From positions 18,864-82,863 of the forward strand of contig NZ_CABMQJ010000008.1 in assembly GCF_902388705.1 (NCBI RefSeq): a stretch of DNA of 64,000 bases. The letters are read 5' to 3'. The notes under the pieces are model-generated. The model was not told where the DNA came from. It did not search any database and saw only the letters and a list, made by a program, of their open reading frames with translations. The translations under genes and the position numbers were made by a program. Below, piece by piece: positions 31,630 through 38,527 of the stretch. The stretch is from an uncultured Alistipes sp. (GTDB lineage Bacteria; Bacteroidota; Bacteroidia; Bacteroidales; Rikenellaceae). Each line of letters begins with the position of its first letter. Position 1 is the stretch's first letter.

Positions 31630-32481
31630 TCAGCGTATCATATTCTCGAGCGTCAGCACCAGTATTCCTTCGGCGCCGATGGCCTTGAGGCGCTCGATGC
31701 GCTCCCAGAGCTGGACTTCGCCGATTACGGCGTGTATCGAGCACCATCCCTCCTGCGCCAACGGCAGGATTGTCGGGCTGCGCATGCCGGGCAGGATTGT
31801 GATTGCCTCGTCGAGTTTCTCTTTCGGGAGGTTCATCAGCACGTACTTCATGCCGCGGCTTTCGAGTATCGAGTTGAAGCGGAACGTGAGCTGCGCCTTT
31901 TCCCGGCATTTCTCCTCGTCCATCTGCGGGGTGGCTATCAGCACGGCTTCGGAATAAAAGACTTTTTCGACCTCCATGAGCCCGTTCGATACGAGCGTTC
32001 CGCCCGAGGAAACGATGTCGAAGATTGCGTCGGACATTCCTACGGCGGGTGCGATTTCCACGGAGCCCTCGATGGTGTGTATTTCGGCGTCGATGCCTTT
32101 CTCGGCGAAGAATTTCGCAAGGATATTGGGGTAGGAGGTGGCGACGCGCTTGCCGCGGAAATAATCCAGTCCATTGTAAGGCACCGTGCGGTCTACGGCC
32201 AGTGATATGCGGCAGCTGCCGAATCCGAGGTTCATGGTACGTTCGACGGGGAAATCTTTCTCGGCGACCTCGTTCAGCCCCACAATTCCCAGGTCTGCGA
32301 CACCCATCGCCACGGCCTGCGGGATGTCGTCGTCGCGCAGGTAGAGGACTTCCAGCGGGAATCCCTCTGCGCGGGAAATCAGTTTGCGTTTGCTTTCGGC
32401 GACGCCGATACCCGCTTCGGAGAGCAGGCAGGTACTCTGTTCGTTCAGTCGGCCTTTGGCCTGAATTGCTAATCTTAACAT
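31630..32481 (-). CDS. hisG: ATP phosphoribosyltransferase, long (HisG-L) form
   Basis: A 283-residue first enzyme of the pathway. It starts MLRLAIQAKGRLNEQST and includes LYLRDDDIPQAVAMGVADLGIVG, the PRPP loop FDIVSSGGTLVSNG, and a C-terminal ACT-like regulatory domain (about 205-283) that binds histidine in long forms. The start at 32481 is set by homology; the in-frame extension to 32538 overlaps the attenuator hairpin. It is first in hisGDCBHAFI and lies behind the leader-peptide attenuator. Confidence 0.96.
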   Translation of the reverse strand: MLRLAIQAKGRLNEQSTCLLSEAGIGVAESKRKLISRAEGFPLEVLYLRDDDIPQAVAMGVADLGIVGLNEVAEKDFPVERTMNLGFGSCRISLAVDRTVPYNGLDYFRGKRVATSYPNILAKFFAEKGIDAEIHTIEGSVEIAPAVGMSDAIFDIVSSGGTLVSNGLMEVEKVFYSEAVLIATPQMDEEKCREKAQLTFRFNSILESRGMKYVLMNLPKEKLDEAITILPGMRSPTILPLAQEGWCSIHAVIGEVQLWERIERLKAIGAEGILVLTLENMIR

Positions 32482-32525
32482 TTTTTCGGTGTGTTTTTCA
32501 GGACACCCGCCTGCGGCATAAGCAC

Positions 32526-32554
32526 GAAAAAAGCCCATCCGCAGGGGATGAGCT
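32526..32554 (-). terminator. his attenuator terminator hairpin
   Basis: On the minus strand GAAGCTCATCC, loop CCTGC, GGATGGGCTTTTTT: a rho-independent terminator between the leader peptide and hisG, 45 nt before the hisG start. Position and form fit transcription attenuation. Confidence 0.85.
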
Positions 32555-32603
32555 TCGTATATACTTAATTAAACTGTGTTCCGTTTACATATGCATATCG
32601 ACC

Positions 32604-32657
32604 TTACCCCTTCGGAAAGTGGTGATGGTGATGATGGATATGGTTAAAAATCGTCAT
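32604..32657 (-). CDS. hisL: his operon leader peptide (HisL-like), seven His codons
   Basis: A 17-residue frame MTIFNHIHHHHHHFPKG, with seven His codons of which six are consecutive, located between the promoter box and the terminator ahead of hisG. Stalling of the ribosome at His codons when His-tRNA is scarce would favour an alternative RNA fold and read-through into hisG, as in enterobacterial his attenuation. It was found by direct translation; it is far below normal gene-finder length. Confidence 0.9.
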   Translation of the reverse strand: MTIFNHIHHHHHHFPKG

Positions 32658-32675
32658 TTGTAATGGTCGTTGGGG

Positions 32676-32683
32676 CAAATGTA
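32676..32683 (-). promoter_or_regulatory. -7 box (TACATTTG) of the his operon
   Basis: An exact TAnnTTTG match on the minus strand, placing the transcript start about 10-15 nt before the leader-peptide ATG. Confidence 0.6.
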
Positions 32684-32803
32684 AGTAAATTTTTAAGAAA
32701 AATCAAAATCTGCACCGAAAAAAAATCCGGAGGCGTGCAAAAACGTATATCCGAAAACTGGTTTTGTTGACGTGCGGCCCCGCCTTCGGATGGAATTTGT
32801 CGT

Positions 32804-32811
32804 TATCTTTG
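32804..32811 (+). promoter_or_regulatory. -7 box (TATCTTTG) for the ferredoxin-like gene
   Basis: An exact TAnnTTTG match 31 nt before the ATG at 32843. Confidence 0.6.
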
Positions 32812-32842
32812 TTGCCGGTAATGGTATTAAACTATTGAAAAC

Positions 32843-33058
32843 ATGGAAAACAAACGCATCGAGTATACGAACGGCGAAATTGTCGTGGTCTGGCAGCCGC
32901 ACCTTTGCACGCATTCGGGAATCTGCGTAAAGACGCTGCCCGCGGTCTATAAACCGCAAGAACGGCCGTGGGTGAAGCTGGAGAACTCCACGACCGACAA
33001 GATTGTCGCGCAGGTCGAAAAATGTCCTTCGGGGGCGCTGACCTGGCGAAAAGCGTAG
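32843..33058 (+). CDS. YjdI-like mono-cluster ferredoxin (Fer4_19)
   Basis: A 71-residue protein with the YjdI pattern WQPHLCTHSGICVKTLPAVY, RPWVKL and VEKCPSGALTW. The cysteines (positions about 22, 28, 60) and histidines fit the (4Fe-4S) or related single-cluster family of unknown electron partner. It is monocistronic, followed by a clear terminator. Confidence 0.85.
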   Translation: MENKRIEYTNGEIVVVWQPHLCTHSGICVKTLPAVYKPQERPWVKLENSTTDKIVAQVEKCPSGALTWRKA

Positions 33059-33114
33059 GGCAGGAACCGTTTCCGTCCTTTTGACGGTTGCGTGCCGGTC
33101 GGCGCGGCAGGGAT

Positions 33115-33155
33115 AAAAGCCCCGGACTTTGTTTACCAAGTCCGGGGCCTTTCGT
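33115..33155 (+). terminator. Terminator after the ferredoxin-like gene
   Basis: AAAGCCCCGGACTT, loop, AAGTCCGGGGCCTTT. A perfect stem ending in T-rich sequence. Confidence 0.85.
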
Positions 33156-33201
33156 TTTGCGCTGCTGCGGGGCAGGCCGTGCCTTGCCGCGCCTGTTTTC
33201 C

Positions 33202-33210
33202 GGGGGGGGG
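33202..33210 (+). repeat. 9-base G tract in a non-coding spacer
   Basis: Nine consecutive G between convergent genes, after the terminator and 118 bp beyond the cysteine-dioxygenase-like stop. No credible frame crosses it. Confidence 0.9.
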
Positions 33211-33327
33211 ATTGGCAGGGAATGCGGCAGCGCCTGTTTCGCCGTGAGCCCTGCCGAGCCTGCCGTGCGGGGAGTGCGCCACCGTCCGGTCAGCCGGGCG
33301 TGTCCGCGTGTCTGCCTGCGGCCCGGT

Positions 33328-33885
33328 TTATCCGCATACCGTTTCGTAAACTTCGCCCCGCAGCGCATCGTCCGAGTAGACATGCAGGCTGTGTCCCGTG
33401 CCGCTGATGCAGGTGATGCGGTGTATGTGGTTGTCGAAGCGTCCCGGTGCGCCGATTGAGAAGAATGCGCACGGCGCTTCGACGTCGAGCGTTTCTTTGA
33501 GCCGTACGGCGCCGTTTCCGGCGGGTTCGAAAATCTCGAGCCGGAACCTCCCGTCGGCGAAATGGTATCCCGCGAACTGCGGATGGGCGTGGATGCTCGT
33601 CCGGTTTCCCGCTTTCCAGCTCATCACGATGGCCTCCCAGCCCGTTTCGGGACAGCGGCCCAGGTAGGTGCGGCGGTAGGCCGTGTCGGAGTAGTTGCCG
33701 AACGGGGTCAGCGGGTGCTCCGCCAGCCAGTTCAGGACATAGGCCTGTATTTTCCGTCCAAGCTCGTCTCCGGGCTGTTCCGCGGTCGCGATTCCGAGCA
33801 GGCGGGTGAAAAACGCTTCGTAACCGCCCGTCGTGGCGGAAGGTTCCTGCAGGTTCCCTGCGAGTGTCGCGGCATGTCGTTTCAT
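33328..33885 (-). CDS. Cysteine-dioxygenase-like cupin protein
   Basis: A 185-residue cupin starting MKRHAATLAGNLQEP. The metal ligands are visible as HAHPQFAGYHFADGRFRLEIFE (HxH) and NHIHRITCISGTGHSLHVYSDD, matching the three-His site and SLHxY motif of cysteine dioxygenases, which oxidise thiols to sulfinates. The substrate may be another thiol. A -7 box (TATCTTTG, 33904-33911) lies 18 nt upstream, and the in-frame extension to 33933 passes through it, so the start at 33885 is preferred. Confidence 0.78.
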   Translation of the reverse strand: MKRHAATLAGNLQEPSATTGGYEAFFTRLLGIATAEQPGDELGRKIQAYVLNWLAEHPLTPFGNYSDTAYRRTYLGRCPETGWEAIVMSWKAGNRTSIHAHPQFAGYHFADGRFRLEIFEPAGNGAVRLKETLDVEAPCAFFSIGAPGRFDNHIHRITCISGTGHSLHVYSDDALRGEVYETVCG

Positions 33886-33903
33886 GGTCGTATTCTTTTT
33901 CTG

Positions 33904-33911
33904 CAAAGATA
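33904..33911 (-). promoter_or_regulatory. -7 box (TATCTTTG) for the cupin gene
   Basis: An exact TAnnTTTG match on the minus strand, 18 nt before the ATG. Confidence 0.6.
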
Positions 33912-34049
33912 AGGGGAACAGGCGCCGGAACATTCAGCAAAAATACTTATTCGCGTGCATGATTGCCGGATTCCTGCGGCGATGCCTTTTTCTTTGTCTT
34001 ATTTTGCCCTAAAATGCCTCCATACGCGAGGCCGCATCGCCTTTTTTAT

Positions 34050-34057
34050 TATATTTG
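34050..34057 (+). promoter_or_regulatory. -7 box (TATATTTG) for the 34-43.7 kb operon
   Basis: An exact TAnnTTTG match 24 nt before the symporter ATG at 34082. It is the only good box ahead of six closely packed genes. Confidence 0.6.
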
Positions 34058-34081
34058 TAGCTTAAATCCAAACTTACGCTT

Positions 34082-35533
34082 ATGACACCTGCAGCCGTTA
34101 TTATCACCGTTTTGGGCTACATTGCCGTTCTTTTTGCCGTCGCGTGGCTTTCGGGCCGCCGGGCCGACAATGCCGGATTTTTTACCGGAAACCGGCGTAC
34201 GCCGTGGTACATGGCGGCTTTTGCCATGATCGGGGCCGCCATATCGGGCGTGACGTTCATTTCGGTGCCGGGGTCGGTCGCCGTCGATGCTTTCTCATAC
34301 ATGCAGATGGTCGCCGGTTTTACCGTGGGGCAGCTGGTCGTCGCATTCGTACTGATTCCCACGTTCTACCGTCTCAAGGTCGTATCGCTCTACGAGTACC
34401 TCGACGACCGTTTCGGCGTCGCGTCGCACCACACCGGGGCGTGGTTCTTCTTCGTGTCGAAGATGCTGGGTGCCGCGCTGCGCGTCTACGTGGTGTGTGC
34501 CGTCCTGCAACTGCTGGTTTTCAGCCATTTCGGTCTTCCGTTCTGGTTCAACGCACTGATTACGATGGCTCTCGTATGGCTTTACACACAACAGGGCGGT
34601 GTCAAGTCGCTGATTTGGACGGACACGCTCAAGACGTTCTGCCTGGTGGGAAGCCTGGTGCTGTCGATTGTCTTTATCATGCAGGCGCTCGGGATGTCGC
34701 TGCCGGAAATGAGCCGCGAAGTCGCAGCCTCGCCCTATTCGCAGATATTCTTCTTCGACGACCCCGCCTCCGACCGCTATTTCTGGAAGATGTTCCTTGC
34801 GGGCGTGGTATTGCTGATTGCCATGACGGGACTCGACCAGGACATGATGCAGCGCAACATGAGCTGTGCCACGCCGCGCGACTCGCAGAAAAACATCCTG
34901 CTGACGGCTGTCAGCCAGATATTCGTCATCTTCCTGTTCCTCGTACTCGGGGTGTTGCTCTACATCTATATGGAGCGCAGCGGACTTGCGATGCCCGAAA
35001 AAGGCGATCAGGTCTTTTCGCTTGTGGCCGTCGAGGGCGGACTTCCGGTATTCGTTGGCATCCTGTTTGTTATCGGGCTTATATCGAGCACTTATTCAGC
35101 AGCAGGATCGGCCCTCACGGCCCTCACGACCTCCTTTACGGTCGATATCCTGCAGGGCACGAAACGCTACGGCGAACAGCGCCTGACCCATGTCCGGCGA
35201 GTGGTGCATGTGGCGATGGCGGTGGGGATGGCACTGGTAATCCTCGCTTTCGAGTACCTTGCGGACGACAGCGTCATCAACCTTGTCTATAAGGTTGCCA
35301 GCTATACCTACGGCCCCATACTGGGCATGTTCGCTTTCGGCATGTTCACGCGCCTGCGGGTGCGTGACCGCTGGATTCCCCTCGTAGCCGTTGCGGCACC
35401 CGTATTGAGCGCCCTCGTGCAATACTGGGCCCGCGTGGCGTGGGACTATCAGATCGGATTCGAATTGTTGATTTACAATGCCGCATTTACGATGATCGGC
35501 ATGTTGTTACTGGTTAAAAAGAATGAAAAGTAA
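34082..35533 (+). CDS. Sodium:solute symporter (SSS family)
   Basis: A 483-residue permease with about 13 hydrophobic segments. Typical SSS stretches are FFTGNRRTPWYMAAFAMIGAAISGVTFISVPG near the N-terminus, LYEYLDDRFG and the Na+-site region SSTYSAAGSALTALTTSFTVDI. The substrate (sugar, acid or proline-like) cannot be read from sequence. First of six genes with gaps or overlaps of under 15 bp; its end overlaps the next gene by 11 bp, and the downstream hydrolases suggest a glycan-derived substrate. Confidence 0.87.
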   Translation: MTPAAVIITVLGYIAVLFAVAWLSGRRADNAGFFTGNRRTPWYMAAFAMIGAAISGVTFISVPGSVAVDAFSYMQMVAGFTVGQLVVAFVLIPTFYRLKVVSLYEYLDDRFGVASHHTGAWFFFVSKMLGAALRVYVVCAVLQLLVFSHFGLPFWFNALITMALVWLYTQQGGVKSLIWTDTLKTFCLVGSLVLSIVFIMQALGMSLPEMSREVAASPYSQIFFFDDPASDRYFWKMFLAGVVLLIAMTGLDQDMMQRNMSCATPRDSQKNILLTAVSQIFVIFLFLVLGVLLYIYMERSGLAMPEKGDQVFSLVAVEGGLPVFVGILFVIGLISSTYSAAGSALTALTTSFTVDILQGTKRYGEQRLTHVRRVVHVAMAVGMALVILAFEYLADDSVINLVYKVASYTYGPILGMFAFGMFTRLRVRDRWIPLVAVAAPVLSALVQYWARVAWDYQIGFELLIYNAAFTMIGMLLLVKKNEK

Positions 35534-38513
35534 ACTCTTCTGCGCGCTTCTGCTGGGCTGTTTCTGCTGGCAGGGCGTTTCGGCCGCCGGGGTCGATGTC
35601 GTAACCCGCCGTAAAATCGGACAGACGCTGACGCGTATCGTCGCCCGTGAAGTTTCGGGCGGCTATGTCCGTATTCAGGGCGTCGACGCCTCCCGGAGCC
35701 GGGTGCGCATCTATACTTCGGTCGGGCTTTCGTACTATCCGTTCCGCGAGCAGAACCTGCAGGTCATGTACGACTCGGTGCGTGCCGTGCTGCCGTCGGA
35801 GTACCGCAAGGCCCGCATCGAACTCTATACCGACAAACGGGAAGTCCGCGAACTGATTCCGATGGCGTACCGTACCGACGCCGATTTCCTGAAACAGGTG
35901 CGCAAAAAGAAAATCGTGCCTTTCGTCAACCGCTCCGAGCGTCCGCTCGTGACGCGCCAATCTGCCGCCGTGGTGCCCTCGCAGGGGCTTGCGGGGCGGC
36001 ATATCGCCTTGTGGCAGAGTCACGGCCGCTATTTCGACCAGCCCGAGAACCGCTGGAAATGGCAGCGTTCGCGGCTGTGGATGACCTGTGAGGACCTCTA
36101 TACCCAGAGCTATGTGCTGCCGTATCTGGTGCCGATGCTCGAGCATGCCGGGGCGAACGTGCTGCTGCCCCGCGAGCGCGACGTGCAGAAGTACGAAGTG
36201 CTCGCCGACAACGATGCCGCGGGGCAGTACCGGGAAACGGACGGCCCCCAGAAGTGGCAGGCGGGCGGCATCGGGTTCGCGCACCTGCAGCAGGTCTACC
36301 GCACGGGCGAGAATCCGTTTCAGCATGGTACGACGCGTCGTGTGCGGACGGTTGCCGGGGGTGCCGAAAGCACCGCCGTATGGCGTGGCGACATTCCCGA
36401 AAAGGGGGAGTATGCCGTCTATGTCAGCTATGAGTCGCTGCCCGAAAGCACCGACGATGCACAGTATACGGTTCGCCACCTCGGGGGCGAAAGCACTTTC
36501 GCCGTCAACCAGACCATGGGCGGGGGGACGTGGATTTACCTCGGGCACTTCCTGCTCGGGGAGGGGGAGCAGGACGTGGTGACGCTCACCAACCGCTCCC
36601 GCCGGGCCGGGCGGATTGTTACGGCCGATGCGGTGAAGATCGGCGGCGGCTACGGCAACGTGGCCCGTACGGCCTGCGATTCGCTGCGCAGGCCCGATGT
36701 GGAGTACCGCCTGGAAACGAGCGGCTATCCCCGCTTCTGCGAGGGGGCCCGCTACTGGCTCCAGTGGGCCGGATTCGGCGAAAAGGTCTACACCCCGAAA
36801 GAGAACAAGGACGATTACAAGGACGACTATATGTCGCGCGCCCATTGGGTCAATGCCCTGATGGGCGGTTCGGAGCGTATGCCCGACAGCACGGGACTCC
36901 GTATTCCGGTCGATATGGCGCTGGCGTTCCACTCCGATGCCGGCGTGCGGCTCAACGACGACATTATCGGCACGCTGGGTATCTACTACACCCGCGAGAA
37001 CAAGGGCAGATTCGAGGGTGGTGCCGACCGTTACCGCTCGCGCGACCTGACGGATATCGTCATGACGCAGCTTGTGTCCGACATCCGGGCCGTCTACGAG
37101 CCCGAATGGAACCGCCGCGGATTGTGGAACCGCGCCTATTACGAAGCGCGTGTGCCGGGTGCCCCGACCATGCTGTTGGAACTGCTGTCGCACCAGAATT
37201 TCGCCGATATGCGCTATGGCAGCGATCCGCGTTTCAAGTTCCTCGTGAGTCGGGCTATCTATAAAGGTATTTTGCAGTATATCAGCTCGCAATACGGATT
37301 ACCTTATGTCGTGCAGCCGCTTCCCGTGGAGTCACTTGCCACGCAATTCACCGAGGACGGCAACGTTGCCGTTAGCTGGTCGCCCGTGATGGATTCGCTC
37401 GAAACGAGCGCCGCGCCGACCGGATACGTGGTCTATACGCGCATCGATGACGGCGGTTTCGACAACGGCCGCTATGTGGACAAGCCCTCCCTGCTGACTC
37501 AGCAGAAGCCGGGACGCATCTACAGCTACAAGGTGACGGCCGTGAACGAGGGCGGCGAGAGTTTCCCGAGCGAGGTCGTCGCCGCCTGCCGCATGCCCGA
37601 CCAGAAAGGGGCGGTGTTGATTGTAAACGGGTTCGACCGTGTCAGTGCACCCTTGAGCATGCGCCGTGATTCGCTGGCCGGATTCTACGTCGGCCTCGAC
37701 GGCGGCGTACCCGACAGGCAGGATATCTCCTATATCGGCGAACAGCGGGTGTTCGACATGTCGATGGCCAAATGCGAAGTGGACAGCATCGCCCTCGGGG
37801 CCTGCTGCTGCGATTACGAAACGGAGGTAATCGGCGGCAATACGTTCGATTACCCCTATGTGCACGGCCGTTCCGTCGCCCGCGCGGGCTATTCGTTCTG
37901 CTCGGCTTCGGTGCGGGCCCTCGAGGAGCACAGCGTATCGCCGGAGGAGTATTCCGTAGTCGACTTGATTCTGGGCAAACAACGTTCGGTGACCATCGGG
38001 CGCGGTGTTGCGGGATATGCGTTCAAAACCTTTTCGCCCCGGCTGCAGGATGTCCTGCGGCGCTATATGGCCGGCGACGGTGCCCTTTTCGTGTCGGGAA
38101 GCTATGTGGCTGCCGACCTCTGGACGGGGGAGGAGAGCTCCGACGAAGACCGGGCTTTCGCCGAAGAGGTGCTTCATTATACGTATGACGGCAGCCATCC
38201 CGCCGAACGCAACCGGGTGCGTGTTGTAACGTCGCATGCAGGCTTCACGCGCGACGAATACCGCTTTGTCAACGATTTCCGCCCTGACCGCTACCGTATC
38301 GAAACGACCGATGCCCTCCTGCCCGCGGGCGGCAGGGCTTTTCCGGTGATGCGCTATGTCGGCAATAACCGCATGGCGGGCATAGCCTGCGCCGAGAGCC
38401 GTACGTTCGTCATGGGCTTTCCGTTCGAATCGGTCGAAAGCGATGTGCAGCGCGACCGGCTGATGGCGGACATATTGACATTCCTGGGATCCGGCGAAAC
38501 CGTTTCACGCTAA
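35523..38513 (+). CDS. Secreted amidase / xanthan-lyase-like multidomain protein
   Basis: A 996-residue exported protein (signal peptide to about residue 21, GVSAAG). An N-terminal segment is followed by an N-acetylmuramoyl-L-alanine-amidase-3-like domain, split around a golvesin/xanthan-lyase CBM-like insert (TVRHLGGESTFAVNQTMGGGTWIYLG). Putative zinc residues lie in LWQSHGRYF, MALAFHSDAG and MLLELLSHQNF. A fibronectin-III-like domain (about 610-685) and a C-terminal Rossmann-like region follow. Such proteins are often annotated as xanthan lyase in Bacteroidetes; a peptidoglycan-amidase role fits the motifs better. Activity is inferred. Confidence 0.7.
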   Translation: MKSKLFCALLLGCFCWQGVSAAGVDVVTRRKIGQTLTRIVAREVSGGYVRIQGVDASRSRVRIYTSVGLSYYPFREQNLQVMYDSVRAVLPSEYRKARIELYTDKREVRELIPMAYRTDADFLKQVRKKKIVPFVNRSERPLVTRQSAAVVPSQGLAGRHIALWQSHGRYFDQPENRWKWQRSRLWMTCEDLYTQSYVLPYLVPMLEHAGANVLLPRERDVQKYEVLADNDAAGQYRETDGPQKWQAGGIGFAHLQQVYRTGENPFQHGTTRRVRTVAGGAESTAVWRGDIPEKGEYAVYVSYESLPESTDDAQYTVRHLGGESTFAVNQTMGGGTWIYLGHFLLGEGEQDVVTLTNRSRRAGRIVTADAVKIGGGYGNVARTACDSLRRPDVEYRLETSGYPRFCEGARYWLQWAGFGEKVYTPKENKDDYKDDYMSRAHWVNALMGGSERMPDSTGLRIPVDMALAFHSDAGVRLNDDIIGTLGIYYTRENKGRFEGGADRYRSRDLTDIVMTQLVSDIRAVYEPEWNRRGLWNRAYYEARVPGAPTMLLELLSHQNFADMRYGSDPRFKFLVSRAIYKGILQYISSQYGLPYVVQPLPVESLATQFTEDGNVAVSWSPVMDSLETSAAPTGYVVYTRIDDGGFDNGRYVDKPSLLTQQKPGRIYSYKVTAVNEGGESFPSEVVAACRMPDQKGAVLIVNGFDRVSAPLSMRRDSLAGFYVGLDGGVPDRQDISYIGEQRVFDMSMAKCEVDSIALGACCCDYETEVIGGNTFDYPYVHGRSVARAGYSFCSASVRALEEHSVSPEEYSVVDLILGKQRSVTIGRGVAGYAFKTFSPRLQDVLRRYMAGDGALFVSGSYVAADLWTGEESSDEDRAFAEEVLHYTYDGSHPAERNRVRVVTSHAGFTRDEYRFVNDFRPDRYRIETTDALLPAGGRAFPVMRYVGNNRMAGIACAESRTFVMGFPFESVESDVQRDRLMADILTFLGSGETVSR

Positions 38514-38527
38514 CCTCCTGCAATCCC

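Noticed and set aside
32482..32538. N-terminal extension of HisG (MGFFRAYAAGG...)
   Set aside because: It overlaps the attenuator hairpin; homology begins at MLRLAIQAKGR.
33129..33407. Plus-strand frame across the nine-G tract at 33202
   Set aside because: It is Arg/Pro/Ala-rich, antisense to the cupin gene at its end, and resembles no protein. The tract was treated as non-coding.
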